A stretch of 10,475 nucleotides of DNA from an uncultured Candidatus Methylacidiphilales bacterium (GCA_937928665.1 CALFVM010000077.1:1-10475); one strand, 5' to 3'; counted from the first letter of the stretch, positions 1 through 6,958 are shown. Notes: generated by a model not told the origin, from the letters alone. A program made the numbers and translations.

Positions 1-917
1 GCCTGAACCTGGGCAATGAAGTCATTGGCATTCAAAACGGATACCAGGGCATTTTCGACCGGGAATTCGTTCCCCTCGGCCACCTCCAGGTCAGCGGGCG
101 GATTCGGGACGGCGGCACCATGCTGGCAACCTCCCGTTGTCAGCGCATGCTCGATCCCGGCGGCCCGGAAGAAGCCATCCGCATTCTGCGCGAGCAGGGG
201 ATCGAGGCACTCATCGTCATCGGCGGTGATGGCTCCCTCACTGGCGCAAAAGTTATTGACGGGCTCGGTTTCCCCGTCATTGGGCTGCCCGGCACGATCG
301 ATAATGACCTTTACGGCACCGATATGGGCATCGGCGTCGATACCGCCCTGAACACCATTATTCATTTGGTTGATATGATTAAGGCCACCGCCGCCTCCCA
401 CCGGCGCTGTTTTATTATCGAAGTCATGGGCCGGGGCTCGGGCTACCTCGCGCTGATGAGCACCATTTCCACCGGTTCCCAAGTCGCTGTGATCCCGGAA
501 TACCGCTACAACATGGAAAGCATTATCAACGCCCTCACCCGCCGAATCGAACGCAAGCATAACAACAGCACCGTCATCGTCGCCGAAGGTGTCTGTTCCG
601 GCCAGACGTTCATGGAACGCCTTCAGGAATCCGGACGCGGACGCTTTAACCAGGAAGTCCGCCTTACCGTCCTTGGCCACGTCCAGCGCGGCGGGGCACC
701 CACCCACTTCGACCGCCTCCTTGCCAGCCGGATGGGCGAGTTCGCTGTTCTCGCCCTCAACCACCGCGACACCGGCTGCATGGTTGCGCTGGTCGACGGC
801 AAAATCCAACTCCGCGATTTCGACACCATCCTCGGCAAAAAGAAACAACTGCCCGCCGACGCCATCCGCCTCGCCCGAAACCTCGATATTGAGTTCGGCG
901 ATCCGGTCGAGACCTGA
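1..917 (+). CDS. pfkA: ATP-dependent 6-phosphofructokinase, 5' end missing
   Basis: Phosphorylates fructose 6-phosphate to fructose 1,6-bisphosphate in glycolysis (cytoplasm). Reading starts at base 3 and gives 304 residues; by comparison with E. coli PfkA about 28-40 N-terminal residues, including the first glycine-rich nucleotide loop, lie outside the window. Visible family motifs in order: NGYQGIF near the start, VIGGDGS, GLPGTIDNDL with the catalytic aspartate region, SHRRCFIIEVMGRGSGYLA (substrate arginines), and TVLGHVQRGGAPTHFDR near the C-terminus. Gly in GGDG and Gly in PGTIDND are the ATP-type residues; pyrophosphate-dependent enzymes usually have GGDD and PKTIDND, so this is read as ATP-dependent (established knowledge of the family). 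It ends at TGA 915-917 and converges on the prsW-like gene 50 bases away. No frameshift is seen. Allosteric behaviour cannot be judged. Confidence 0.93.
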   Translation, partial: LNLGNEVIGIQNGYQGIFDREFVPLGHLQVSGRIRDGGTMLATSRCQRMLDPGGPEEAIRILREQGIEALIVIGGDGSLTGAKVIDGLGFPVIGLPGTIDNDLYGTDMGIGVDTALNTIIHLVDMIKATAASHRRCFIIEVMGRGSGYLALMSTISTGSQVAVIPEYRYNMESIINALTRRIERKHNNSTVIVAEGVCSGQTFMERLQESGRGRFNQEVRLTVLGHVQRGGAPTHFDRLLASRMGEFAVLALNHRDTGCMVALVDGKIQLRDFDTILGKKKQLPADAIRLARNLDIEFGDPVET

Positions 918-936
918 AGGTAACTTCGGCTCACAC

Positions 937-967
937 GGAGGTTCGCCCTCCCGGGGGATTCCCGGGG
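937..967. terminator. Possible bidirectional terminator hairpins between convergent genes
   Basis: Two overlapping stem-loops can be drawn here: GGAGG/CCTCC with loop TTCGC (937-951), and CCCGGG/CCCGGG with loop GGATT (950-966). They share bases, so only one can form at a time. They lie between the stops of the convergent pfkA and prsW-like genes, the second hairpin touching the prsW stop. Neither side has a T-tract, so intrinsic termination is doubtful. Confidence 0.3.
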
Positions 968-1726
968 TCATGGGGTGAGGAACGGTTCAAGCCAACGCCA
1001 GGCGGCGAAGTTGTAGAACCCATGAAACACGATGGCGGAAACCAACAAGGGGTAGGCGGTTTCCATGCTGAAGGGGACAGCCAGGGAGCGGGCCAGCCTC
1101 CACGCTTTGAGCAGGCCAAGGGCAGCGATCAGTGAGCAGGAGACGTGGAGCAACGTGCAGACGATCCAGCGGAATCCCACAAACAGGCTCCAATTCCTCA
1201 CGTCATCCGGCACCACGTAAATCCGCGTGTAAATCACGTTCTCGACCGAAGCGAAGACCAGGGCCGCCAGCAGTCCGGCCACAAGCAAAAGTGGACCGCT
1301 CCGGACCAGATAGGGGCGCTTCTCCAACAGAAAAATCAGCCCGGAAACTTTCAGCAATTCTTCCGAGGCCGGGCCAAACGCACACAGGTAGAACAGGCCG
1401 AAACCGGAACCTCTGACCCCGAAGAGGTGGGCGAGAAACGCCCCAACGATAGCGAAGCAACCTCCAACGAGGCCCGCAGCAAGACAGGCCAGGGCGGCGC
1501 GATCGGCGGAGACACCTGCCTCCTTCCGGGCCAGCCACTGGGGAAAGGTTTCGCCGGGTACTTTCCCGGCGAAGAACGGCTCGTTGACGGCACCATCCCG
1601 GATCGCGTCCCAGTCATCCCCGCGCGGTGTCTCGGCAGCGTTCGGGACACCTTCTTGGGCGGGGGGCAAACGTCGTTGAGGCTGAAACTGAGGCTCGTCA
1701 AAGACCGAGTCCCCTTTGCCACTCAT
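968..1726 (-). CDS. PrsW-family intramembrane protease
   Basis: A 252-residue multi-pass membrane protein of the PrsW family (family M82 in MEROPS as I recall), related to the Bacillus protease that cleaves an anti-sigma factor. About 75 soluble, charged N-terminal residues are followed by several hydrophobic segments (roughly 76-100, 107-134, 145-158, 181-207, 223-240). Family motifs are present: SEELLK (E122, E123, K126), FASVEN (E162), an R186...H194 pair in RWIVCTLLHVSCS, and HGFYN (H235, N239). All expected active-site residues therefore appear intact. The ATG (1726-1724) overlaps the stop of the upstream YbjQ-like gene as ATGA, which fixes the start and suggests translational coupling. 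It is the last gene of the seven-gene run. The substrate is unknown, and no anti-sigma gene is visible in the window. The soluble N-terminal segment is not one I recognise. Confidence 0.8.
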   Translation of the reverse strand: MSGKGDSVFDEPQFQPQRRLPPAQEGVPNAAETPRGDDWDAIRDGAVNEPFFAGKVPGETFPQWLARKEAGVSADRAALACLAAGLVGGCFAIVGAFLAHLFGVRGSGFGLFYLCAFGPASEELLKVSGLIFLLEKRPYLVRSGPLLLVAGLLAALVFASVENVIYTRIYVVPDDVRNWSLFVGFRWIVCTLLHVSCSLIAALGLLKAWRLARSLAVPFSMETAYPLLVSAIVFHGFYNFAAWRWLEPFLTP

Positions 1727-2163
1727 TCCGCGCGGACCGCCGTTCCGTAGGCAATGAGTTCAATGCCGGACGGTTTATCGCCGTGGCCGAGAACGGCGGT
1801 CTCGATCCGCAGGTTCCAGACCGCGTTAGCACCGAGAGCACGGGCCTCTTCCAATACCCGCACGGTGGCTTCACGTCGGGCCCGGTCGGTCAACGTCTCG
1901 AACGCCCCGAGATTTCCGCCAAGCAGGCTTTTGAGTGAAGCCGCGATGGTCTTGAAATAGTCGAGCGCGATAACGACGTTGGCCGCAACCAGCTCGGCCC
2001 GGGTTACCGTCCAATTTTCCGGCAGGGTTCGCAGGTTGGTCACCATGATATCGCGGAGAGCCGCCTCGCGCTCGGCCAGGGAGCGGAGGTGGCGGGTCTC
2101 GTTCCAGCGGCCCGCGCCGAAGCCGATCCCAATGAGGCCGAGGAAAATGAGGAGTTCAATCAC
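1723..2163 (-). CDS. Membrane-anchored YbjQ-family (UPF0145) protein
   Basis: A 146-residue protein with one N-terminal hydrophobic helix (about residues 2-18, IELLIFLGLIGIGFGAG), a short charged linker (HLRSLAEREAALRDI), then a YbjQ/UPF0145 domain. Family features seen: RTLPENW in the first strand region, SLLGGNLGAFETL, the RREATVRVLEEARALGANAVWNLR block, and a C-terminal IELIAYGTAV strand. YbjQ proteins form small ring-like oligomers and are sometimes called heavy-metal-binding; their function is not established. The start is GTG at 2163-2161, because the hydrophobic helix begins right after it. It lies 20 bases after the soluble paralogue's stop, and its TGA overlaps the prsW-like ATG. The domain is clearly related to its upstream neighbour but diverged, which suggests an old tandem duplication plus gain of a membrane anchor. 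Confidence 0.8.
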   Translation of the reverse strand: MIELLIFLGLIGIGFGAGRWNETRHLRSLAEREAALRDIMVTNLRTLPENWTVTRAELVAANVVIALDYFKTIAASLKSLLGGNLGAFETLTDRARREATVRVLEEARALGANAVWNLRIETAVLGHGDKPSGIELIAYGTAVRAE

Positions 2164-2183
2164 GGCTGGACCTGTCGAGGATT

Positions 2184-2501
2184 TTATTCAGAAAGGACCA
2201 CCGCAGTGCCGTAGGCGTAGAGTTCGGCTGCCCCGGCACTGATCGAGCTGGTGGCAAAGCGTACGTTGACAATAGCATTGGCACCGAGTTCCTGAGCCTG
2301 AGCCATCATCCGGGCGGTGGCTTCCCGGCGGGATTCGGTCAGCAGCTCGGTGTAGCCCTTGAGTTCGCCACCGACGATATTTTTCAAGCCGGCCATGATG
2401 TCCCGGCCCACGTGTTTGGCCCGAACGGTATTGCCCTGGACCAGCCCTTTGACTTCGAGGATCTGTCGGCCTGGAACGGTTTCGGTGTTCACTAAAACCA
2501 T
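2184..2501 (-). CDS. YbjQ-family (UPF0145) soluble protein
   Basis: A 105-residue protein matching the compact YbjQ/UPF0145 form (usual length about 105-110). Seen in order: MVLVNTETVPGRQI at the N-terminus, VKGLVQGNTVRAKHVGRDI, KNIVGGELKGYTELL, RREATARMMAQAQELGANAIVNVRF, and AAELYAYGTAVVL at the end. I chose the ATG at 2501-2499 because canonical members begin almost exactly there. An in-frame GTG at 2585 would add 28 residues that look unlike the family; neither start has a strong ribosome site. With the chosen start, 91 bases separate it from der (2502-2592), in which I see no convincing promoter or hairpin. It is followed after 20 bases by a membrane-anchored paralogue. Molecular function is unknown. 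Confidence 0.85.
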   Translation of the reverse strand: MVLVNTETVPGRQILEVKGLVQGNTVRAKHVGRDIMAGLKNIVGGELKGYTELLTESRREATARMMAQAQELGANAIVNVRFATSSISAGAAELYAYGTAVVLSE

Positions 2502-2592
2502 GTCACTTTGGTTAGCCGAGTGCGTGATGCTTGGAAAGCGGGATCGCGTGACAATCTCACGACTCTGCAGTTCCCCACCAGTCACCGGAAAC

Positions 2593-4014
2593 TTAGTCTT
2601 CGCTCAAGCCGCTCTCCACCGGCTTTCGGCCTCGTCCGGTTCGGTCGGAAGACGAGCTGCGTTCGCGGATCTCCCACCGGATCGGGCAGCCGTCAAAGGG
2701 AAATTTTTTTCGCAACAACCCCTCCAGATAACGGCCGTAGCCTTCATCCCATGCGCCCACACGATTGACGAAGAGAGCGAACGTCGGGCACGGGAGATCC
2801 TCACGCCGGAGCTGCGCTCCATAAAAGATTTTCCCACCGCCCCCGCGGACGCGCTTGAGCGGGCGGGCGCGTTGGGCGGAGACCAGGAGGCGGTTGAGGA
2901 CGCCGGTGCCCACCTGGGTGAAGCGCGCCCGGCGGACCTCCTCAAGGCGCGCCAGGAGGCGCCGTCCCCCGCGGGATTCCAAGGCACTGCCGAAGACGAC
3001 GGGGGCATAATCGAGAAAAAAGAGCTGCCGCCGCACCGCCTGCTCGTAGCTCTCCCGCAGGGCCTGCTTTTCCGCAGCCGATCCGGCTTTGAGCCCGGCC
3101 TCAGCCAGATCCCATTTGTTGATGAAAATGACGCAAGCCTTCCCGGCCTCGCGCACCAGACCGGCGATTTTCTTTTCCTGGACCCCAGCTCCACGAACCG
3201 CGTCGATGACCAGCACGCAGAGGTCGCAGCGATTGATGGCATGGGCGGTTCGTGAAGTGGTGGCAGCCTCGAGCGCATCGTGGACCCGGGCCCGCTTCCG
3301 CATTCCGGCAGTGTCGATCAGGCACCAGGCTTCATCACCCACGGTGAAGGGGACATCCACAGAATCCCGCGTCGTCCCGGCCACGGGCGAGACGATGACC
3401 CGCTCCTGACCGAGGAGGCTGTTGACCAGTGCCGATTTGCCTGCGTTGGGCACCCCGACCAGCGCGACTTTCAGCACCGGAGCTTCCCGTCGTTGTTCAC
3501 TGGCCTCGGGCTCCCAGCCGGTCGTGATGCGTTCCACCAGATCGCGAATCCCTACCCCATGGGCCGCAGAGATCGGGATGATCTCGGGAAAGCCGAGCGG
3601 GCGGAAGGCTTCAGCCTCGCCTGCCATGGTGTCAAGGTCCAGTTTGTTGACGGCAACGTAAACCGGCAGGCTCGCTTTCCGCAGGAGCCGGGCGACTTCA
3701 CGGTCCAGCACGTGAATGCCCTCCCGCCCGTCCACCACAAAGATAACCGCGCTGGCCGACGCCAGGGCGAGATCCACTTCGCGCCGGATCGCCTGGTCAA
3801 AACCCTCCGCGTCACCCAACCCAATTCCACCGGTGTCAACCAGTGTGGCCGCATGGCCACCCAGCCGGACGTCAGTCACCAGCCGGTCGCGGGTGACTCC
3901 AGGCCGATCATGAACAATCGAAACGTTCCTCCCCGCCAGCCGATTAAAAAGGGCGGATTTGCCGACGTTCGGGCGACCAACCAGGGCGATTGTTCGTGGC
4001 GAGTCCGGATTCAT
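2593..4014 (-). CDS. der: Ribosome biogenesis GTPase Der (EngA)
   Basis: An essential double GTPase for assembly of the large ribosomal subunit. It has 473 residues, within the usual 435-490. First G domain: GRPNVGKS (13-20), switch PGVTRD (38-43), DTGG (60-63), NKLD (123-126), SAA (149-151). Second G domain: GVPNAGKS (187-194), AGTTRD (212-217), DTAGM (234-238), NKWD (299-302). A KH-like C-terminal domain follows (about 365-452, with KIFYGAQ and PTFALFVNRV), then a short basic, serine-rich tail. The second P-loop deviates from the usual GRPNVGKS but keeps the Gly, Lys and Ser needed for nucleotide binding. The start is ATG 4014-4012, which overlaps the pgsA-like stop as TGATG; an in-frame extension back to 4302 is only the pgsA gene read in another frame. 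No Shine-Dalgarno is visible, which is consistent with translational coupling. Confidence 0.95.
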   Translation of the reverse strand: MNPDSPRTIALVGRPNVGKSALFNRLAGRNVSIVHDRPGVTRDRLVTDVRLGGHAATLVDTGGIGLGDAEGFDQAIRREVDLALASASAVIFVVDGREGIHVLDREVARLLRKASLPVYVAVNKLDLDTMAGEAEAFRPLGFPEIIPISAAHGVGIRDLVERITTGWEPEASEQRREAPVLKVALVGVPNAGKSALVNSLLGQERVIVSPVAGTTRDSVDVPFTVGDEAWCLIDTAGMRKRARVHDALEAATTSRTAHAINRCDLCVLVIDAVRGAGVQEKKIAGLVREAGKACVIFINKWDLAEAGLKAGSAAEKQALRESYEQAVRRQLFFLDYAPVVFGSALESRGGRRLLARLEEVRRARFTQVGTGVLNRLLVSAQRARPLKRVRGGGGKIFYGAQLRREDLPCPTFALFVNRVGAWDEGYGRYLEGLLRKKFPFDGCPIRWEIRERSSSSDRTGRGRKPVESGLSED

Positions 4015-4583
4015 CAGGAAGTGCGGGCCAGGAGAATACCCTGGCGAAAATAGACAACCGTGCTGGCCACGACACTGGCCGCAGCCAGCACCACCAGCCA
4101 GAGACGCAGGCCGGGCCACCAGCCAGACATCCAGACCACGACCATGGCCATAATCAAACAAGTGGAAAGCTTTCCCGTCCAATGTGGGCGAATGGCCACC
4201 TCGATCTTTCGCAAGCGCAACCAGCCAATTGTTCCGATGGTCGCTGCGTCCCGGAAGACCACGAGTCCGAACATCCACCAGGGAAGATGTTCCCCGTCCC
4301 AACCCGGACCAAACGTGAGCAACAAAAGGGCCGTCCCGAGCAGGAGTTTATCCGCTAGCGGATCAAGAAAAGCACCCAGTGCGCTTTCCTGACCAAATCG
4401 CCGGGCGATATACCCGTCAATGGCGTCCGAAATCGAAGCCGCAGCAAAACAACCAAGTGCCCATGCCCGCCAGAAAAATTGGCTCTCCGACCCGGGCGCC
4501 TCCCGCCCGGAAGCAATCACACAGGCGGCAAAAGCCGGGACCATGGCAAGACGAAAAATCGTGATCCAGGTGGCCGGAGTCAT
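4014..4583 (-). CDS. pgsA: CDP-alcohol phosphatidyltransferase, PgsA-like
   Basis: An integral membrane enzyme of the CDP-alcohol phosphatidyltransferase family, most like phosphatidylglycerophosphate synthase, which joins CDP-diacylglycerol and glycerol 3-phosphate in acidic phospholipid synthesis. It has 189 residues, typical for PgsA. The signature is complete: D53-x2-D56-G57-x2-A60-R61-x8-G70-x3-D74-x3-D78 in the segment SDAIDGYIAR...GAFLDPLAD; these aspartates bind the metal and catalyse transfer. About five or six hydrophobic segments surround it (for example 8-25, 40-52, 80-92, 105-120, 138-175). The ATG (4583-4581) overlaps the preceding stop as ATGA; an AAGG lies about 8 bases upstream. 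Its stop overlaps the der start. The alcohol acceptor is inferred; cardiolipin- or phosphatidylinositol-type relatives share this motif, so the gene symbol is provisional. Confidence 0.82.
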   Translation of the reverse strand: MTPATWITIFRLAMVPAFAACVIASGREAPGSESQFFWRAWALGCFAAASISDAIDGYIARRFGQESALGAFLDPLADKLLLGTALLLLTFGPGWDGEHLPWWMFGLVVFRDAATIGTIGWLRLRKIEVAIRPHWTGKLSTCLIMAMVVVWMSGWWPGLRLWLVVLAAASVVASTVVYFRQGILLARTS

Positions 4584-5068
4584 GCCGGAGCCTTGGCACG
4601 TTCGGGCAAAGCCGTAATCACGCTACGGGTGGCGGGGTAGCCCAGCAGGCCAAAGAACAAACCCCAGGCCAGACTGGTTCCTCCATAAATCAAATACTTC
4701 ACTGACATCGGCACGTCTGCGGTCAACTCCCTGGCCTGGAACCATTCCCACAACTGTTCGGTCCACGCTTCAACGCTCCCGAATTTTTGGTCCAAGTCGC
4801 GCAGGAAAACGGACGCCTCTTCCGCCGCCGGAACTGAAGCGGCTGCGGTGTAGAGCACCTGCCGGACTTGCCCGGCCTCGGCCTTGCCATACACCCACGA
4901 AGCCGGCCAGGTGATCCGCTCACTGAAGTCGGAAAGCTCCCAAACATCAAAACTCTCTGCCACCCGGTAGGCACCCTCCGCGACCCAAAAATGGATCATG
5001 CCCAGTATCACCGCCAGCACCACCCAGACCCCTGCGGTGGTGGACTCTCCTGCCGCAGTCAGTTTCAC
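4580..5068 (-). CDS. Two-helix membrane protein of unknown function
   Basis: A 162-residue protein that I do not recognise. It has one hydrophobic segment near the N-terminus (about residues 12-30, GVWVVLAVILGMIHFWV) and one near the C-terminus (about 124-145, KYLIYGGTSLAWGLFFGLL). Between them are about 90 mainly polar residues rich in aromatic and acidic residues, with predicted helical stretches (AEEASVFLRDLDQKF, VEAWTEQLWEWFQAREL). With two helices the middle part could face either side of the membrane. The start is GTG 5068-5066, supported by a GTGA overlap with the upstream gene and a GAGG ribosome site 8 bases away. A longer in-frame extension to 5272 would overlap the neighbour by about 200 bases and is low-complexity Gly/Arg, so it is rejected. 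Its stop overlaps pgsA as ATGA, so its product is likely made in step with PgsA and Der. Confidence 0.75.
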   Translation of the reverse strand: MKLTAAGESTTAGVWVVLAVILGMIHFWVAEGAYRVAESFDVWELSDFSERITWPASWVYGKAEAGQVRQVLYTAAASVPAAEEASVFLRDLDQKFGSVEAWTEQLWEWFQARELTADVPMSVKYLIYGGTSLAWGLFFGLLGYPATRSVITALPERAKAPA

Positions 5069-5772
5069 TGCCCCACCCTCGGAAACTGCGCAACCCAGTT
5101 CCGGTGTTCGTCCGGGCCGACGCCCGAGCCGGCAAAGAACAACCCCGCCCCGCCAGGTTCCGGCAGTCCTTCCGCCAACGCGACCACTGGGAAGTCCGGT
5201 TGAAGGCCACCGGGGCCGGGCCACCAGGCACCAAAAACATCCGCCCCGACCCCCTCCGCCCGGCGTCGCCACATTTCCAAAGTGTCATCATCGGCCTCCC
5301 CAGGCCCAAGCACAACAGCAGGGCAATGGTGCAGGTCCCGCAGAGCTTCCACCGCTGTTTCCATGTCGTTTATGTCAGAAAAACCCTCGAACAAAAGCAA
5401 GCGGCATCCACCGTCTAGCAGTGCTCCCAACTGCTCACGATACATCGCCGCCCTTTCCTCCGGCCTGCTCCCCGCCGGGCCAACCCAGCCGAAAACCGCC
5501 GCGTCCGCATCCTCCGCCGCCTCCACCGCAATCCGTGCCGCCGTCCAATTGACCTCATTCACCCGGTCCTCCAGCCCGACCGCCGCCAGACCGGGTCGGT
5601 TCGCCCCCAGCGTCGCCGTTCGAATCGCCCGCGCCCCGCTGCCCAAAACGCGCCGATGCCACCCTGCCACCTCGTCCGGTGCGGTCAGAATCCACGGTCC
5701 CAGAGGACCAGGGCGAGGACGAAAGTCCCCCGGAACAGCCGTGGCCGCCAGCAGGTCCAAAGAAATTGCCAT
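5065..5772 (-). CDS. Homocysteine S-methyltransferase-like protein lacking zinc cysteines
   Basis: A 235-residue protein whose middle follows the homocysteine S-methyltransferase domain (TIM barrel, as in the MetH N-terminal module and BHMT): TAPDEVAGWHRRVL (30-43), GANRPGLAAVGL (56-67), VNEVNWTAARIAVEAA (71-86), GWVGPAG (95-101), YREQLGALLDGGCRLLLFEGF (111-131). Family members use one Cys in a G-x-N-C segment and two in a GGCCG segment to bind zinc. Here the matching places read GADVFGAWWPGP (176-187) and AGSGVGPDEH (214-223), with no cysteine. The DGAMGT-type N-terminal motif is also absent, and the protein is shorter than the usual 300 or so. It is therefore probably not an active zinc methyltransferase, though the frame is open and coding-like. 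ATG 5772-5770 is the start; GGAGG is only 2 bases upstream. It heads the seven-gene run. Confidence 0.7.
   Translation of the reverse strand: MAISLDLLAATAVPGDFRPRPGPLGPWILTAPDEVAGWHRRVLGSGARAIRTATLGANRPGLAAVGLEDRVNEVNWTAARIAVEAAEDADAAVFGWVGPAGSRPEERAAMYREQLGALLDGGCRLLLFEGFSDINDMETAVEALRDLHHCPAVVLGPGEADDDTLEMWRRRAEGVGADVFGAWWPGPGGLQPDFPVVALAEGLPEPGGAGLFFAGSGVGPDEHRNWVAQFPRVGQ
5071..5080 (-). promoter_or_regulatory. Ribosome binding site deciding a GTG start
   Basis: On the minus strand GAGGGTGGGG precedes the GTG at 5068-5066; GAGG ends 8 bases before the start. It lies inside the 3' end of the methyltransferase-like gene and supports the internal GTG over upstream in-frame starts of the 162-residue membrane protein. 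Confidence 0.55.
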
Positions 5773-5801
5773 GGCCTCCGCAAACTGTCATGGTCGCGTT
5801 C

Positions 5802-6842
5802 ATGACGCAAAGCAAATCCAAGTTGCAGCTCACCGGCCTGCCCGAGTGCGACCGGCTGATTGACGAATTGGTCAAAGCCGCCGACATCTCGGCCCAGGCC
5901 GACCAGTTCCGCGAGATGCTTGCCACCGTGGTCGGCCTGGCCCTGGACAAGCCCGGCACTGGCGACATCCGGCAATTCAACAAGACCATGAAGGAACTCC
6001 GGCACGCCCTCGCGGTCTTCGCCCCTTACCGGGGTATTCGGAAAATTTCCGTCTTCGGCTCGGCCCGCACGCCATCCTCCCGCCCCGAGTTCCAGGCCGC
6101 CCGCGAGTTCTCCCGGCTGATGATGGAGAGCGGCTACATGATCATCACCGGCGGTGGTGACGGCATCATGGGGGCCGGCCAAGCCGGAGCAGGCCGGGAA
6201 CGTTCCTTTGCCCTCAACATCAAACTCCCCTTCGAACAGGCACCCAACGAAGTCATCCAGGGCGATCCGAAACTGATCAACTTCTCCTACTTCTTCACCC
6301 GCAAGGTGACTTTTGTCAAAAACTCCCACGCGATCGCTTTGTTCCCCGGCGGTTTCGGCACGATGGACGAGGGTTTCGAAGCCCTGACCCTCATCCAAAC
6401 CGGCAAAGCACCGATCATTCCCCTCGTCTTCATTGATGCGCCCAAGGGCAATTTCTGGCACACCTTCGAACGTTACCTCCGCGAACATCTTCTGCTCGAT
6501 AAGCTCATTTCCCCGGAAGACTTTCACCTCTTCAAAATCACCCGGGATATTGAGGAAGCCCGGGCCGAAGTCCTCACCTTTTACAAAAACTTCCATTCCT
6601 ACCGTTACGTGCGCGACCAGTTGGTCCTCCGGATGCACCGGGCCATCCCGGACGAAGCCCGCCGACAGTTACGCGATGATTTTGCCGACATCATCACCGC
6701 GGGCGAACTGATCGCCTGCCCGGCCTTGAGAGAAGAAATCAACGAACCGGAGTTGGCCCAGATGCCACGGCTTTGCTTGAGCTTCAACCGGCATAACCAT
6801 GGCCGGTTGCGGCAGTTGATCGACCGAATCAACGAGTTCTAA
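5802..6842 (+). CDS. LOG-family (TIGR00730-type) Rossmann-fold protein
   Basis: A 346-residue member of the LOG / putative lysine decarboxylase family. Motifs: VFGSART (84-90), GGGDGIMGA (117-125), FTRKVTFV (165-172), and the signature PGGFGTMDE (182-190) ending in the expected catalytic glutamate. Small LOG enzymes release cytokinin-type bases from nucleoside monophosphates, and relatives such as PpnN cleave purine nucleotides; the substrate here is not known. It is longer than plain LOG (about 180-200 residues), with about 75 residues before the Rossmann core and about 100 after it, as in a long form common in Gram-negative and PVC bacteria. The start is ATG 5802; ATG 5790 in frame is an alternative. 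Neither has a Shine-Dalgarno. It diverges from the methyltransferase-like gene with about 29 bases between starts, so its promoter must lie partly within that gene. Confidence 0.85.
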   Translation: MTQSKSKLQLTGLPECDRLIDELVKAADISAQADQFREMLATVVGLALDKPGTGDIRQFNKTMKELRHALAVFAPYRGIRKISVFGSARTPSSRPEFQAAREFSRLMMESGYMIITGGGDGIMGAGQAGAGRERSFALNIKLPFEQAPNEVIQGDPKLINFSYFFTRKVTFVKNSHAIALFPGGFGTMDEGFEALTLIQTGKAPIIPLVFIDAPKGNFWHTFERYLREHLLLDKLISPEDFHLFKITRDIEEARAEVLTFYKNFHSYRYVRDQLVLRMHRAIPDEARRQLRDDFADIITAGELIACPALREEINEPELAQMPRLCLSFNRHNHGRLRQLIDRINEF

Positions 6843-6919
6843 CACCCCGCCGACCTGCCCAACGAAAGGGTGAGGCTCAGTCCGTACCCTATCTTTATCC
6901 CCCTGACCCTCCTTTCTCC

Positions 6920-6958
6920 CTTCACGTGCTTCACGCTCTTCACGGTCAAAAAATGCCT
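6920..6958 (+). repeat. 9-base-period repeat, copy 1
   Basis: Three tandem nonamers: CTTCACGTG, CTTCACGCT, CTTCACGGT (6920-6946), followed by CAAAAAATGCCT. The same arrangement, with the same final nonamer and a near-identical trailing segment, appears at 9923-9960 in the same orientation. The period of 9 and the shared tail mark a dispersed repeat family rather than chance. Confidence 0.65.

Noticed and set aside
1145..1750. Plus-strand open frame of 201 codons opposite the PrsW-like gene
   Set aside because: Low-complexity, polar composition; the opposite strand has all PrsW motifs and membrane segments.
2359..3255. Plus-strand open frame of 298 codons across the YbjQ gene and the 3' end of der
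   Set aside because: It spans the junction of two clear minus-strand genes and has no family motifs.
4015..4302. N-terminal extension of der by 96 codons
   Set aside because: It lies wholly within the pgsA-like gene in another frame; Der normally starts just before GRPNVGKS, as it does from 4014.
5069..5272. N-terminal extension of the 162-residue membrane protein
   Set aside because: It overlaps the methyltransferase-like gene by about 200 bases, is Gly/Arg/Trp-rich shadow sequence, and the internal GTG has a ribosome site and a GTGA overlap.
5685..6638. Long open frame (317 codons) on the minus strand opposite the LOG gene
   Set aside because: It is the antisense shadow of a well-supported LOG protein; the translated sequence is rich in Glu/Gly/Val with no recognisable motif, as expected from the complement of a high-G+C gene.
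6920..6946. Short tandem repeats as a possible CRISPR array
   Set aside because: The units are 9 bases with no spacers, and no cas genes are present.
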